Positions 1 to 9,908 of a stretch of 64,000 nt of DNA are shown one piece after another. Below the pieces are notes generated by a model, which ran no database searches, had not been told where the DNA came from, and saw only the letters and a list, made by a program, of their open reading frames with translations. Positions within the stretch are counted from its first letter, which is position 1, and every line of letters begins with the position of its first letter. The DNA lies in the NCBI GenBank assembly GCA_016218155.1, contig JACREQ010000069.1, positions 159,311-223,310 on the forward strand, given 5' to 3'. This DNA comes from Bacteroidia bacterium (lineage in GTDB: Bacteria > Bacteroidota > Bacteroidia > Bacteroidales > GWA2-32-17). The position numbers were made by a program, and so were the translations under genes.

Positions 1-331
1 ATTTAGTAAAAATGGAACATTTTATATTATATTTACAAATTATGCTGTATCTAGAAAACTGTCAGGCTATTGGAAATTTGGTAGTGAAATTAAAGAAATG
101 GATTTAAAAAATAAAGAATATGTTTTACTTATTGTTAATTCATTATCTGACACCTACCCGACAGGCGTAGAAGTTGAAACTTTTTCTGGGTCAATGTGTC
201 CAGTTTATACATTTAAATTAAAAGAATTAAAAAATAAAAAACTTACTGTTGAATTCGACGGCATTGATAATTGGTCAACAGGTTATACATCAGAAAGTGG
301 ATGGAAATCCTTTTCTAACAAAGAGAAATAA
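1..331 (+). CDS. C-terminal part of an unrecognised protein (cut by window start)
   Basis: The reading frame is open from base 2 to the TAA at 329-331, so the gene begins upstream of the window and the ATG at 98 is only an internal methionine. About 109 residues are visible. They are rich in Lys, aromatic residues and beta-forming stretches, and contain TFSGSMCPVYTFKLKEL and a GWKSF near the end. I do not recognise a family. A strong hairpin terminator follows 20 bases after the stop, which supports a real transcribed gene ending here. No function can be proposed. Confidence 0.6.
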   Translation, partial: FSKNGTFYIIFTNYAVSRKLSGYWKFGSEIKEMDLKNKEYVLLIVNSLSDTYPTGVEVETFSGSMCPVYTFKLKELKNKKLTVEFDGIDNWSTGYTSESGWKSFSNKEK

Positions 332-351
332 TATAAACCGTTTTCAAATTT

Positions 352-389
352 AAAAAAAATGGCTGTTAAAATTAACAGCCATTTTTTTT
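352..389. terminator. Bidirectional rho-independent terminator
   Basis: A perfect 9-bp stem (GGCTGTTAA at 361-369 with TTAACAGCC at 372-380) is flanked by an A-run on the left and a T-run on the right. It can therefore end transcription both from the partial gene on the plus strand and from clpC on the minus strand. The clpC stop codon sits in the T-run. Confidence 0.9.
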
Positions 390-2913
390 ATTCTTCTTTT
401 GCCTTTTCAACAGAATTATTTTTATTCTGTATTTTAAAAGTTATTAATTCAGTCTTTTTGTTAAACCCTGCAATTATAACATCATTTGGCTGTGGAGAAT
501 TTTTAATTATAATCTCAGCCATTGGGTCTTCAAGATATTTTTGTAAAGCACGTTTTAAAGGGCGGGCACCAAACTGGGCATCAAAGCCACGGTCAGCAAT
601 AAAATCTTTTGCCTGTGCAGAAATCTTTAATTCATAACCCATGATTTTAACTCTATTGTATAAGCCTATAAGCTCAATATCAATAATCTCATGAATATTT
701 TCACGTGATAAAGAGTTAAACATAACAACATCGTCAATTCTATTTAAAAATTCTGGTGCAAAAGCTCTTTTTAAAGCATTTTCTATAACACCCTTTGCAT
801 GATCGTTAAATGAATCCTTTTTAGCTGCTGTTTCAAAACCAACACCACGGCCATAATCAGAAAGCTGACGTGTACCAATATTTGATGTCATTATAATTAT
901 AGTATTACGGAAGTCAACACGACGACCCAAACTATCTGTCAATCTGCCTTCATCCAAAACCTGTAACAATATATGGAATACATCAGGGTGAGCTTTTTCT
1001 ATTTCATCTAAAAGCACAACAGAGTAGGGGCGACGACGCACTTTTTCCGTTAACTGACCACCTTCTTCGTAACCAACATATCCCGGAGGAGCTCCAACTA
1101 AACGCGATACCGAGAATTTCTCCATATACTCACTCATGTCAATACGAATGAGGTTATCAGCATTGTCAAATAAATATTCTGCAAGAACTTTTGCAAGCTG
1201 TGTTTTTCCAACACCAGTCGGACCTAAGAAAACAAAAGTTCCAATTGGTTTGTTAGGATCTTTTAAACCTGCACGGTTTCTTTGTATTGCTTTTACAATT
1301 TTTTGTATTGCATCATCCTGACCAATTACTTTTCCTTTTATTTCGCCAAGCATTTTTAAAAGACGTAACCCTTCAGCCTGAGCAATTCTCTGAACAGGGA
1401 CGCCGGTTTGCATAGCAACAACTTCGGCAACGTTATCTTCAGTAACAGTCTGACGATGTTTACTCATATCTTTTTCCCAACGAACTTTTTCTATTTCAAC
1501 AGCATCTAAAAGCTTTTTCTCCTGATCGCGAAGATTTGCAGCCAACTCGAAATTCTGATTTTTTACAGAACTTACTTTTTCCTTTTTAACAACTTCAATT
1601 TTCTTTTCTAAATCAATAATTGTTTGAGGAACATGAATATTTGAAATATGAACACGTGAGCCTGCTTCATCTAAAGCATCAATTGCTTTATCAGGTAAGT
1701 GCCTGTCGGTAATATAGCGGTTTGTTAACTTAACACAAGCTTTTATTGCATCGTCGGTATAGCTTACATTATGGTGATCTTCGTATCTTTCTTTAATGTT
1801 ATTTAAAATTTCATATGTTTCTTCAACAGAAGTAGGCTCTACCATAACTTTCTGGAAACGACGCTCTAATGCACCGTCTTTCTCAATATACTGACGGTAT
1901 TCATCAAGAGTAGTAGCACCGATACATTGAATTTCTCCACGAGCCAAGGCAGGTTTTAACATATTAGCAGCATCTAAAGAGCCGCTTGCACCACCTGCGC
2001 CAACTATGGTATGAATTTCATCGATAAACAAAATAACATTATGATTTTTAGCTAACTCATTTAAAATAGCTTTAATTCTTTCTTCAAATTGTCCTCGATA
2101 TTTTGTTCCGGCAACAATAGAAGCTAAATCTAAAGTAACAACACGTTTTCCAAAAAGAACACGCGATACCTTTCTTTGAATAATACGAAGTGCTAAACCC
2201 TCTACAATTGCAGACTTACCAACACCCGGTTCACCAATTAAAATAGGATTATTTTTCTTACGTCTGCTAAGAATCTGAGCTAAACGTTCAATTTCTAATT
2301 CTCTGCCGGTTATTGGATCTAAGCGACTTTCTTCAGCAGCTTTTGTTAAATCAACACCAAAATTATCAAGAACAGGAGTTTCTGAGGTTGATTTTCCAGC
2401 ACTTGGATTTCCTTTGCCGGCTCCATAACCTGGACGTTCTTCATCGTCACCATATGAATCATCAGACTGATTTTTTGGTGCTTCGCCTTGTAATATTCCT
2501 TTTACTACAGGATAATCAATATTATATTCTTCTAATAATGTTGGAACAAATGAATTATCGTCCTTTAAAATTGCAAGAAGTAAATGCCCTGTGTCAATTA
2601 CAGAATTTTTTAATGATTTTGCTTCTAAATAAACCAATTTTAAAACTCTTTCAACATGTTTTGTTAAAGGAAGATTATCTGCTTCAGTCATTTTTAAAGC
2701 ATCACTTGCTTTAATTCTCTTTTCAATTGCATTTCTGATATCAGTTAAATTTACACCCATTGAAACCAAAATATCAATTGCAACACCTTCTCCGTCACGA
2801 AGCAAACCAAGGAATACATGCTCAGTCCCAACAACATCATTTCCAAGCCTTACAGCTTCCTCTCTACTGTATGATAAAACATCTTTTATTCTTTGTGAAA
2901 ACTTTGAATCCAT
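388..2913 (-). CDS. clpC: ATP-dependent Clp protease ATP-binding subunit ClpC
   Basis: Hsp100 AAA+ unfoldase that feeds substrates to the ClpP peptidase in the cytoplasm. Visible order: two Clp-N repeats (about 1-145), a Gly/Ser-rich linker, AAA domain 1 with Walker [14 protein letters not shown] and Walker [11 protein letters not shown], a UVR-type coiled segment (about 425-465), AAA domain 2 with Walker [13 protein letters not shown] and Walker [14 protein letters not shown], and the C-terminal D2-small domain. Length (841 residues) is normal. The longest frame begins at a GTG at 2919, but the ATG at 2913 gives [16 protein letters not shown], which matches the usual start of Bacteroidota ClpC, so I use it. 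It has its own promoter and lies divergent from gyrA. The UVR segment and dual N-repeats separate it from ClpB and ClpA. Confidence 0.95.
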   Translation of the reverse strand: MDSKFSQRIKDVLSYSREEAVRLGNDVVGTEHVFLGLLRDGEGVAIDILVSMGVNLTDIRNAIEKRIKASDALKMTEADNLPLTKHVERVLKLVYLEAKSLKNSVIDTGHLLLAILKDDNSFVPTLLEEYNIDYPVVKGILQGEAPKNQSDDSYGDDEERPGYGAGKGNPSAGKSTSETPVLDNFGVDLTKAAEESRLDPITGRELEIERLAQILSRRKKNNPILIGEPGVGKSAIVEGLALRIIQRKVSRVLFGKRVVTLDLASIVAGTKYRGQFEERIKAILNELAKNHNVILFIDEIHTIVGAGGASGSLDAANMLKPALARGEIQCIGATTLDEYRQYIEKDGALERRFQKVMVEPTSVEETYEILNNIKERYEDHHNVSYTDDAIKACVKLTNRYITDRHLPDKAIDALDEAGSRVHISNIHVPQTIIDLEKKIEVVKKEKVSSVKNQNFELAANLRDQEKKLLDAVEIEKVRWEKDMSKHRQTVTEDNVAEVVAMQTGVPVQRIAQAEGLRLLKMLGEIKGKVIGQDDAIQKIVKAIQRNRAGLKDPNKPIGTFVFLGPTGVGKTQLAKVLAEYLFDNADNLIRIDMSEYMEKFSVSRLVGAPPGYVGYEEGGQLTEKVRRRPYSVVLLDEIEKAHPDVFHILLQVLDEGRLTDSLGRRVDFRNTIIIMTSNIGTRQLSDYGRGVGFETAAKKDSFNDHAKGVIENALKRAFAPEFLNRIDDVVMFNSLSRENIHEIIDIELIGLYNRVKIMGYELKISAQAKDFIADRGFDAQFGARPLKRALQKYLEDPMAEIIIKNSPQPNDVIIAGFNKKTELITFKIQNKNNSVEKAKEE

Positions 2914-2956
2914 AGTCACTTATTTTTTTGAAATAATTCAACAATTTACATTCAAC

Positions 2957-2982
2957 CAAATGTACTTTACACTTTGTAAAGT
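2957..2982 (-). promoter_or_regulatory. clpC promoter -7 box with adjoining dyad operator candidate
   Basis: On the minus strand TACATTTG (2964-2957) fits the Bacteroidota -7 consensus TAnnTTTG and gives a leader of about 40 nt for clpC. Immediately upstream, in the spacer between -7 and -33, is a perfect 7-bp dyad, ACTTTAC-N5-GTAAAGT (2964-2982). No TTTG -33 box is evident. A dyad in this spot is well placed for a repressor or activator; it does not resemble CIRCE or the CtsR site. Confidence 0.55.
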
Positions 2983-3136
2983 TAAGCATTTTCGATATAT
3001 CAATTATAAACACGGTAATGTTAATAATTAGGGCTATAAAATTTTTTATTCCAGTTAAGAAAAACTACCTTAGTGCTTTCATTTTAAAATGAATAATACA
3101 TTGTTATTTAATTGATTAAAAAATAGTTCTAAAGAA

Positions 3137-5752
3137 ATGATTGAAGGCGAAAAAATTTTAAGAGTAAACATTGAGGAAGAAATGAAGAGTTCATATATCG
3201 ACTATGCAATGTCGGTTATTGTTTCAAGAGCTCTTCCGGATGTTAGAGACGGTTTAAAACCAGTACACAGAAGAGTTTTATTTGGAATGAATGAATTGGG
3301 AAACGGTTCAGGAAAACCTTATAAAAAATCTGCAAGAATTGTTGGTGAGGTTCTTGGAAAATATCACCCACATGGCGACACTTCAGTTTATGATGCAATG
3401 GTGCGTATGGCTCAGGAATGGTCATTACGTTACCCATTAGTTGACGGACAAGGAAACTATGGTTCGGTTGACGGTGATAGTCCTGCTGCAATGCGTTACA
3501 CAGAAGCAAGACTTAAAAAAATCGCTGAAGAACTTTTAGCCGACCTTGATAAGAACACTGTCGATTTTAAATTAAATTTTGACGATACACTTGAGGAACC
3601 AACAGTTCTTCCTGCAAAATTTCCAAATTTATTAGTTAATGGAGCTTCGGGTATTGCTGTTGGTATGGCCACTAACATGGCTCCTCATAATTTAACCGAA
3701 GTTATAAATGCAACTATTGCATATATTGAAAATGAAGAAATTACTATCCCTGAATTAATACATTTCATAAAAGCTCCTGATTTTCCTACAGGTGGATTAA
3801 TTTATGGTTACCAAGGTGTAAAAGAAGCTTTTGAGACCGGTCGTGGAAGGGTTGTCATGCGTGCAAAAGCTAATATCGAAACTGAAGGCAATCGTGATCT
3901 TATTGTTATTAACGAAATTCCATATCAGGTTAATAAAGCTGAATTAATTAAAAAAATTGCTGAATTAGTTAACGAAAAGAAGATTGAAGGCATATCAAAC
4001 GTTAATGACGAGTCGGACAGAACCGGAATGCGTATTGTTATTGACCTTAAGAAAGATGCAAATGCGAATGTAGTGTTAAATACACTTTTCAAACTCACTT
4101 CTCTTCAGACTTCTTTCAGTGTTAATAATATTTGCTTGGTTAACGGAAGACCAAAGCAATTAAACCTAAAAGAACTTATTCATTATTTTGTAGAACACAG
4201 ACATGAAGTAGTAATTCGCAGAACTCAATTTGAATTAGAACAGGCTGAGAAAAAAGCTCACATTTTAGAAGGCTTACTAATTGCTCTTGATCATATTGAT
4301 GAAGTAATAAAACTTATTAGAGCATCAAAAACTGTTGAAGAAGCACGAGATGGCTTAATGACTAACTTCGGATTAACCGAAATTCAGGCAAGAGCTATAC
4401 TTGATATGCGTTTGCAAAAACTTACAGGTTTAGAACGCGAAAACTTAAAGAAAGAATATGAAGAATTAATGAAACTTATTGATTATTTAAAATCAATTTT
4501 AGCTGATGTTGATCTTCGTAAAAATATTATTAAAGAAGAACTTATAGAAATCAGAGATAAATTTGGTGACGAAAGAAAAACCGAAATTATTTATGCTTCT
4601 GAAGATTTTAACCCAGAAGATTTCTACGCTGACGAAGATGTTGTAATTACAATTTCTCATTTAGGCTACATAAAACGCACTGTTTTAACCGAATACAGAG
4701 TTCAGAACAGAGGAGGTATAGGTTCAAAAGGAAGCGAAACCCGCGATGAAGACTATATCGAACATGTATATATCGCTTCAATGCACAATACATTGCTTTT
4801 ATTCTCAGAAAAAGGTAAATGTTTCTGGCTAAAAGTTTATGAAATTCCTGAAGGCACAAAGAACTCAAAAGGACGTGCAATTCAGAATATTCTTAACATA
4901 GATCCTGACGATAAGATTAAAGCATATGTTCATGTTACAAAGCTTGATGACGAAGATTATGTAAAGAATCACTTTATTGTTCTTTGTACTTTTAAAGGAA
5001 TCATTAAAAAGACTACTCTTGAAGCTTATTCAAGACCAAGGTCAAACGGTATTATTGCAATTAATATTCGTGAAGACGATCAGTTATTAGAAGCTAAATT
5101 AACTAATGGAAGTCACGAAATTATTATCGCTAACCGTGGTGGACGCGCAATTCGTTTCAACGAATCTAAGGTTAGACCAATGGGAAGAAGCGCAACAGGT
5201 GTTAAAGCAATTAAACTTGTTGATCCTATAAATGGTGGTGTAGTTGGAATGGTTTGCGTTGAGAATCAGTCGGAAGACTTATTGGTTGTAGCTGAAAACG
5301 GATACGGTAAACGTTCAAAATTAGCAGATTACCCAATGACAAATCGTGGAGGTAAAGGGGTAAAAGCAATGAACATTACTGAAAAAACCGGAAAATTAAT
5401 TGCAATAAAAGGCGTTTTAGATACAGATGATTTAATGATTATTAATAAGTCTGGAATTACTATAAGAATTGCAGTTAAAAATCTTAGAATATTAGGAAGA
5501 GCTACACAAGGCGTTAGACTAATCAACCTGAGAGAAGGTGATTCAATTGCTTCAATCACTTATGTTGAAGCTGATGAAAATGCTGAAGTAGCTGAAATTG
5601 ATGGCGAAATATTAGCTGAAGAAATTATTGAAGGAGCTGAAACTGACGAAGTTGATGATATAGATGATGCTGATGAAATAGAAGAAGTTGATGGTGAGGA
5701 AAACGACGAAGAAAGTGATGGCAAAGATTTTGATAATGAACCAGAAAAATAA
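3137..5752 (+). CDS. gyrA: DNA gyrase subunit A
   Basis: Breakage-reunion subunit of gyrase, which introduces negative supercoils with GyrB. The active-site tyrosine is Y121 in [10 protein letters not shown]. The quinolone-resistance region reads [10 protein letters not shown], with Thr at the position of E. coli Ser83 and Asp kept at the position of Asp87. The C-terminal beta-pinwheel repeats run from about 500 to 815, and the GyrA box is the relaxed form [11 protein letters not shown] rather than QRRGGKG, as is usual in this phylum. The protein ends in about 50 strongly acidic residues (from about 820), a tail type known in other gyrases to modulate activity. Only 35 bp separate it from the first TPR gene, so the two may share a transcript. 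Confidence 0.97.
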   Translation: MIEGEKILRVNIEEEMKSSYIDYAMSVIVSRALPDVRDGLKPVHRRVLFGMNELGNGSGKPYKKSARIVGEVLGKYHPHGDTSVYDAMVRMAQEWSLRYPLVDGQGNYGSVDGDSPAAMRYTEARLKKIAEELLADLDKNTVDFKLNFDDTLEEPTVLPAKFPNLLVNGASGIAVGMATNMAPHNLTEVINATIAYIENEEITIPELIHFIKAPDFPTGGLIYGYQGVKEAFETGRGRVVMRAKANIETEGNRDLIVINEIPYQVNKAELIKKIAELVNEKKIEGISNVNDESDRTGMRIVIDLKKDANANVVLNTLFKLTSLQTSFSVNNICLVNGRPKQLNLKELIHYFVEHRHEVVIRRTQFELEQAEKKAHILEGLLIALDHIDEVIKLIRASKTVEEARDGLMTNFGLTEIQARAILDMRLQKLTGLERENLKKEYEELMKLIDYLKSILADVDLRKNIIKEELIEIRDKFGDERKTEIIYASEDFNPEDFYADEDVVITISHLGYIKRTVLTEYRVQNRGGIGSKGSETRDEDYIEHVYIASMHNTLLLFSEKGKCFWLKVYEIPEGTKNSKGRAIQNILNIDPDDKIKAYVHVTKLDDEDYVKNHFIVLCTFKGIIKKTTLEAYSRPRSNGIIAINIREDDQLLEAKLTNGSHEIIIANRGGRAIRFNESKVRPMGRSATGVKAIKLVDPINGGVVGMVCVENQSEDLLVVAENGYGKRSKLADYPMTNRGGKGVKAMNITEKTGKLIAIKGVLDTDDLMIINKSGITIRIAVKNLRILGRATQGVRLINLREGDSIASITYVEADENAEVAEIDGEILAEEIIEGAETDEVDDIDDADEIEEVDGEENDEESDGKDFDNEPEK

Positions 5753-5787
5753 TAATTAATTTAAAGTATAATATAAATTTCAAAACA

Positions 5788-7347
5788 ATGAAAAAATTAC
5801 ATTTAGTAATCCTTATTTTAGCAGCAACCTGTGGATACACTTTCAGCCAAACGTGTAGCTCATGCAGGGTTAGCTCATTTAACTATTTAAAATATTCAGA
5901 GTTAGATAAAGCTAAAGAAACAAGTGATTTTTGTATTACTTGCGATAAAAGTAAAGTAGATCCAAGAGTTTGGTACTATCGCGGTATGATTTATCAAAAT
6001 ATTCATACAAGTAAAGATTACAAAAAACTAGATGCAGAAGCTGCTGATAAAGCTTTCGAAGCATATAAATCTGCATTGGTATTCAATTTTGTTGATCCTA
6101 ATTTACAAAAATTAGATATTATCAATAATCAGGCAGACCAAATGAAGTTTTTCACTGCTTTAAATGACCAGAAAACAAAATACGTTGATTCTGAAATGCT
6201 TATGGATATATTAATGAATCAATATCCAGCTTTGGCAAATATTTTTGTAAACAAAGGTGTTGAAGAGTATCAGACAAACAAAAATTACGAGAAGGCTTAT
6301 AAATACTTTGAAAATTCACTTTTTGTATCCGGAATGTCAATGAAAATTGATACACCTGTAATTTATTATTGTGCACTAGCTGCTCAAAAAGCAAAAAAAT
6401 ATGAAGAAGCTAAACAAATGTTTGATGTTTTAATTAAACTTGGATACGGTGCCAACGATAAAGAAAGAGTAGGAAATTATTTCTTCTTAGCAGATATTCA
6501 CAAAAACAATGGAGATACTACAAAATATATCAGCACACTTAAAAAAGGTATTGAAAAATACCCAAAAGAAAGTACTCCACTAGTAGTCGAACTAATTAAC
6601 TATTATTTAAGTTTTAATGATGTTAAAACATTTGATGTTTCGTTTACTGATGGAAGTGGTGCAATTGCAAAAGAATCAGCAACTAATATCTGGGAGAAAA
6701 CTATAGATGTTAAAAAAGGACAAATAATTACTGTTACTGCAAACCTTAAAATTGGAAATCAGATAACAATTGAATTTTTCTCAAATTCAAAGTCAGTAAA
6801 AAAAGCTGAAGCTACCGGAGCAAACGGATCGGCTACATGCACATACACAGCTACAGATAAAGACAAAAAAGTTACTTATAAAATTAACTCAACTCCTGAA
6901 TACGTAAACAAAACAAGCGAAGCTATAAACTATCTTGACCTTGCAATTAAAAATAGTCCTGATAACCCAACATACTGGTTTGCACAGGGAAGTTTATATG
7001 ACGCAAACTTAAAAGACACTTTAAAAGCTGTAACTTCTTATAAAAAGGCAATTGAACTAAATCCAAATTATTTCGAACCAAATTATAATATGGGAGCTAT
7101 GTATTATAACCAGGGTGCAGAAATGCTTAATACTGCTAATAATATAACCGATGATAAATTGTATAAAGCTGCAAAAGCAAAAGCTGAAGATAAATTAAAG
7201 GAATCATTGCCATACCTGGAAAAAGCGCATGAAATTTTACCTGCAGATTTATCTACAATGGAATCATTGAAAAATACATACTACAGACTTAGTATGTTAG
7301 AAAAAATGGAAGCTATTAAAAAAGAATTGGCAGGAGCAAAAAAATAA
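5788..7347 (+). CDS. Secreted TPR protein 1, with an inserted beta-rich domain
   Basis: Exported tetratricopeptide-repeat protein of 519 residues. Signal peptide 1-21 ends in TFSQ. The mature N terminus carries two CxxC pairs, C23-C26 and C49-C52, which the three following paralogues lack. TPR-like helices occupy about 55-275 and 375-515, with recognisable repeats such as AVTSYKKAIELNPNYFEPNYNMGAMYYNQGAEML. Between them, about 280-370 is beta-rich and Thr/Lys-rich with no helical repeats; it looks like a small inserted beta-sandwich. It follows gyrA by 35 bp, an association seen in other Bacteroidota, and is closed by its own terminator. Function unknown; a periplasmic scaffold is an inference. 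Confidence 0.85.
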   Translation: MKKLHLVILILAATCGYTFSQTCSSCRVSSFNYLKYSELDKAKETSDFCITCDKSKVDPRVWYYRGMIYQNIHTSKDYKKLDAEAADKAFEAYKSALVFNFVDPNLQKLDIINNQADQMKFFTALNDQKTKYVDSEMLMDILMNQYPALANIFVNKGVEEYQTNKNYEKAYKYFENSLFVSGMSMKIDTPVIYYCALAAQKAKKYEEAKQMFDVLIKLGYGANDKERVGNYFFLADIHKNNGDTTKYISTLKKGIEKYPKESTPLVVELINYYLSFNDVKTFDVSFTDGSGAIAKESATNIWEKTIDVKKGQIITVTANLKIGNQITIEFFSNSKSVKKAEATGANGSATCTYTATDKDKKVTYKINSTPEYVNKTSEAINYLDLAIKNSPDNPTYWFAQGSLYDANLKDTLKAVTSYKKAIELNPNYFEPNYNMGAMYYNQGAEMLNTANNITDDKLYKAAKAKAEDKLKESLPYLEKAHEILPADLSTMESLKNTYYRLSMLEKMEAIKKELAGAKK

Positions 7348-7367
7348 TACTTAAATAATTAAGTTTA

Positions 7368-7398
7368 ATGGGAGAAAGCTTAGTTTTCTCCCATTTTT
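7368..7398 (+). terminator. Rho-independent terminator after TPR protein 1
   Basis: A 10-bp stem (ATGGGAGAAA at 7368-7377 with TTTCTCCCAT at 7385-7394) is followed by a T-run. It separates the gyrA-TPR1 unit from the next three TPR genes. Confidence 0.85.
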
Positions 7399-7424
7399 AT
7401 ATAATTAAACCAACACTTTAGCTT

Positions 7425-8549
7425 ATGAAATCGATTTGCCTTACAATCATGCTTTTATGCTTAAGTATTTTTAGTTTTTCACAAAAAATAAACCTCGAAG
7501 ATATTATAAAGTTACTAAAAGCGGGTGATGCTCAAAAAGCTAAAGAAGCAACAGATTTATCAATAAAAGATAATGAGCTAATAACAAACCCACGAACATG
7601 GTATTACAGGGCCGTAACTTACCATTCTATTTACGAAAGTCCCCTTCAGGAAGTAAAAACATTAGCAAAACAACCATTAACTGAAGCCTATAATTCCTAT
7701 TTTAAAACAATGCAACTTGATAAAAATAAGGAGTTTAATTCTGATGTAATAAAGGCATTAAGTATTCTTGCATCACAAATGGTTTACGAAGGAATTCAAT
7801 ATTTTAATACACAAGATTATACAAATGCTTTATCTTGTTTTGAAAACAACATTTCAATCAACAAGTTACCTGCAATAAACCAAATTGATACAATAGTATT
7901 ATATAATGCTGCACTCTCAGCCGAAAAAGGAGGAAAAAATCAACTTGCAATTGATTATTATAATCAACTTATAAAACTTGAATACGGGGGTGCAAATATT
8001 TGCCTTGATTTAGCCAAGCTTTATAAAAAAGAAGGTAAAATAAATGAATATATTTTAACATTAGAAAACGGTCTTAAAGCATATCCAACCGAAGATATAG
8101 GCTTAATATCTGAATTAATTAATCATTATTTAGAAGTTGGGAAAAACGATGAAGCAATGAGTTATGTTGATAAAGGAATTTTTCGTGAACCTAAAAATCA
8201 GGCGTTTCATTTTGTAAAAGGTAGTTTATTTGAACAAAAAGGAGAATTAATTAAAGCCGAAACAGAGTATTTAAAGGCAATTGAAATAGATCCTGAGTAT
8301 AATGATGCACTTTTTAATTTAGGAGCTCTTTATTTTAATCAGGCAACAGATATTATAAAGGTTGCTAAAACAAAGGATGAACAGTCAAAATCTTTTGCTT
8401 TATACACAAAAGCTCAACCACATTTAGAAAAATTAAATATTTTAACTCCAGGTGATGTTCAGATAATGAAAATGTTAAAGACTATTTACACATTGCTTAA
8501 AATTGATGACAAACTTTTAGAAATCAATAAAAAGTTGGAGAAATCCTAA
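7425..8549 (+). CDS. Secreted TPR protein 2
   Basis: Second of four tandem paralogues, 374 residues. Signal peptide about 1-19 ends in FSFSQ. The architecture is that of TPR protein 1 without the beta-rich insert and without the CxxC pairs. Shared landmarks with its neighbours are NPRTWYYRAVTYHSIY near the N terminus, a YNAALSAEKGGKNQLAIDYY repeat, and NDALFNLGALYFNQATDIIKVA near the C terminus. It starts 27 bp after the terminator that follows TPR1, so it needs its own promoter, but I see no clear TAnnTTTG box. Role unknown. Confidence 0.85.
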   Translation: MKSICLTIMLLCLSIFSFSQKINLEDIIKLLKAGDAQKAKEATDLSIKDNELITNPRTWYYRAVTYHSIYESPLQEVKTLAKQPLTEAYNSYFKTMQLDKNKEFNSDVIKALSILASQMVYEGIQYFNTQDYTNALSCFENNISINKLPAINQIDTIVLYNAALSAEKGGKNQLAIDYYNQLIKLEYGGANICLDLAKLYKKEGKINEYILTLENGLKAYPTEDIGLISELINHYLEVGKNDEAMSYVDKGIFREPKNQAFHFVKGSLFEQKGELIKAETEYLKAIEIDPEYNDALFNLGALYFNQATDIIKVAKTKDEQSKSFALYTKAQPHLEKLNILTPGDVQIMKMLKTIYTLLKIDDKLLEINKKLEKS

Positions 8550-8589
8550 TAATGAAGTAATTTTATATCTTTAAATAGCAATATTTTAT

Positions 8590-9852
8590 ATGAGGACAAT
8601 ATTTCTGATAATTATTTCTCTAGTAATAGTCACATCTTCAGCATTATCGCAAACAGATACAAAGCCAGCCAGTAAAGGAGAAAATTTTATAAAACAAATT
8701 GAAGGAAAGTTAGATAAAGCAAAAATAGCTATAGATAAAAGTTGTGCAGATATTAATGGAAGTAAAAGTGCAGATAATTGGTATTTAAAAGGATATGTTT
8801 ATACTGAATTGGCAAAATCTGAAGTTTTCAAGAAAACTACTCCAAATGCAGCAAAAGAAGCACTTAAAGCTATTGAAAAATGTAAAGAATTAGATACAGA
8901 AAATAAGTTAAACTCTGATTGTATTAATGTATTATTTGATTTAAGTACAATGTTTTATAATCAGGGAATAAATTCTTATAATTCAGCATTAAAAACAAAT
9001 ACTCCGGCAGAATACTCAACAGCCTTAGAAAATTTCGAAAACTTTTTTGAATCGGTAAAAACATTAGGAAGCGATCAGGCAATTGTTGATCATCTAATTG
9101 AAACAAGTAAAATAAACAAAAATTCTATAATTGTTTATACTGGTTATTGCGCTCAAAAGACTGGAGATAAAGAGAAAGCAAAAAAATATTATTCTCAGGT
9201 TGTTTTAGTAAACGAGCCTAATATTGAAAAAGCTAAACAGGCTGGAATTCCATTAGGCTATATTTATTATTCCGATTTATTATTGTCAATGGGCGATACA
9301 GCTACGTCAAAACTTGTAATAGATAAAGGGGCAAGACTTTATCCTGACAACACAGACGTTATAATGGCTGCAATAGATGTATTCAGTAAAGCAAAAAAAG
9401 TTAGCGAAATGGCTGAATTTATTCAGGCAGCAATTCTTAAAAATCCAACAAACACAAAAATGCTTGTTGTCTTAGCTGGAGCTTTCAATACAATTTCAAA
9501 AGATTATGCTAAAAAAGGTTATCAGGCAACCTCGGTAGAATATCGTGATAAAGCAGTTAAAACATATGAAAAAGCTTTAACATTAAAAACTACTGATAAT
9601 CAGCTATTATTTAATATTAATTTTAACCTTGGTGTATTATACTATAATCCTGCTGTTACAGCATATAAAGCTAGATCTGAATCAAACAAACAGGAATATG
9701 AGTATTTGTTTAAAAAATCTGTTCCATATTTAGAAGCAGCATATAAAATTGATCCAAAAAATCGTAATGTAATGACTATGTTAATGAAAGCATATCAAAC
9801 ACTGAACGAAACAGGAAAAGCTGTAGCTATTGAAAAAGAGCTTTATAAATAA
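8590..9852 (+). CDS. Secreted TPR protein 3
   Basis: Third tandem paralogue, 420 residues. Signal peptide about 1-20 ends in SALSQ. TPR-like repeats run through the protein, with the family hallmark FNINFNLGVLYYNPAVTAYKARSE near the C terminus and the closing VPYLEAAYKIDPKNRNVMTMLMKAYQ that each copy repeats in modified form. The N-terminal repeat reads ADNWYLKGYVYTEL where copies 1 and 2 have RxWYYR. The gap to copy 2 is 40 bp and to copy 4 is 56 bp, with no terminator in either, so copies 2 to 4 are probably one operon. Confidence 0.83.
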   Translation: MRTIFLIIISLVIVTSSALSQTDTKPASKGENFIKQIEGKLDKAKIAIDKSCADINGSKSADNWYLKGYVYTELAKSEVFKKTTPNAAKEALKAIEKCKELDTENKLNSDCINVLFDLSTMFYNQGINSYNSALKTNTPAEYSTALENFENFFESVKTLGSDQAIVDHLIETSKINKNSIIVYTGYCAQKTGDKEKAKKYYSQVVLVNEPNIEKAKQAGIPLGYIYYSDLLLSMGDTATSKLVIDKGARLYPDNTDVIMAAIDVFSKAKKVSEMAEFIQAAILKNPTNTKMLVVLAGAFNTISKDYAKKGYQATSVEYRDKAVKTYEKALTLKTTDNQLLFNINFNLGVLYYNPAVTAYKARSESNKQEYEYLFKKSVPYLEAAYKIDPKNRNVMTMLMKAYQTLNETGKAVAIEKELYK

Positions 9853-9908
9853 TTTACCCGAAAAGTGGTTTTTATTGTATCAAAAGCCCTGTACAGAACG
9901 TAAAAAGC

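Noticed and set aside
359-637. Plus-strand reading frame of 92 codons opposite clpC
   Set aside because: It lies wholly opposite the clpC C-terminal coding, begins inside the terminator, and its composition is that of an antisense shadow.
2313-2714. Plus-strand frame of 133 codons within clpC
   Set aside because: Antisense to the ClpC linker and N domain; the Leu/Gln/His-rich product is a shadow.
3243-3509. Minus-strand frame within gyrA, and similar ones at 3496, 4647 and 5329
   Set aside because: All are antisense to the well-conserved gyrase coding sequence, with no start context.
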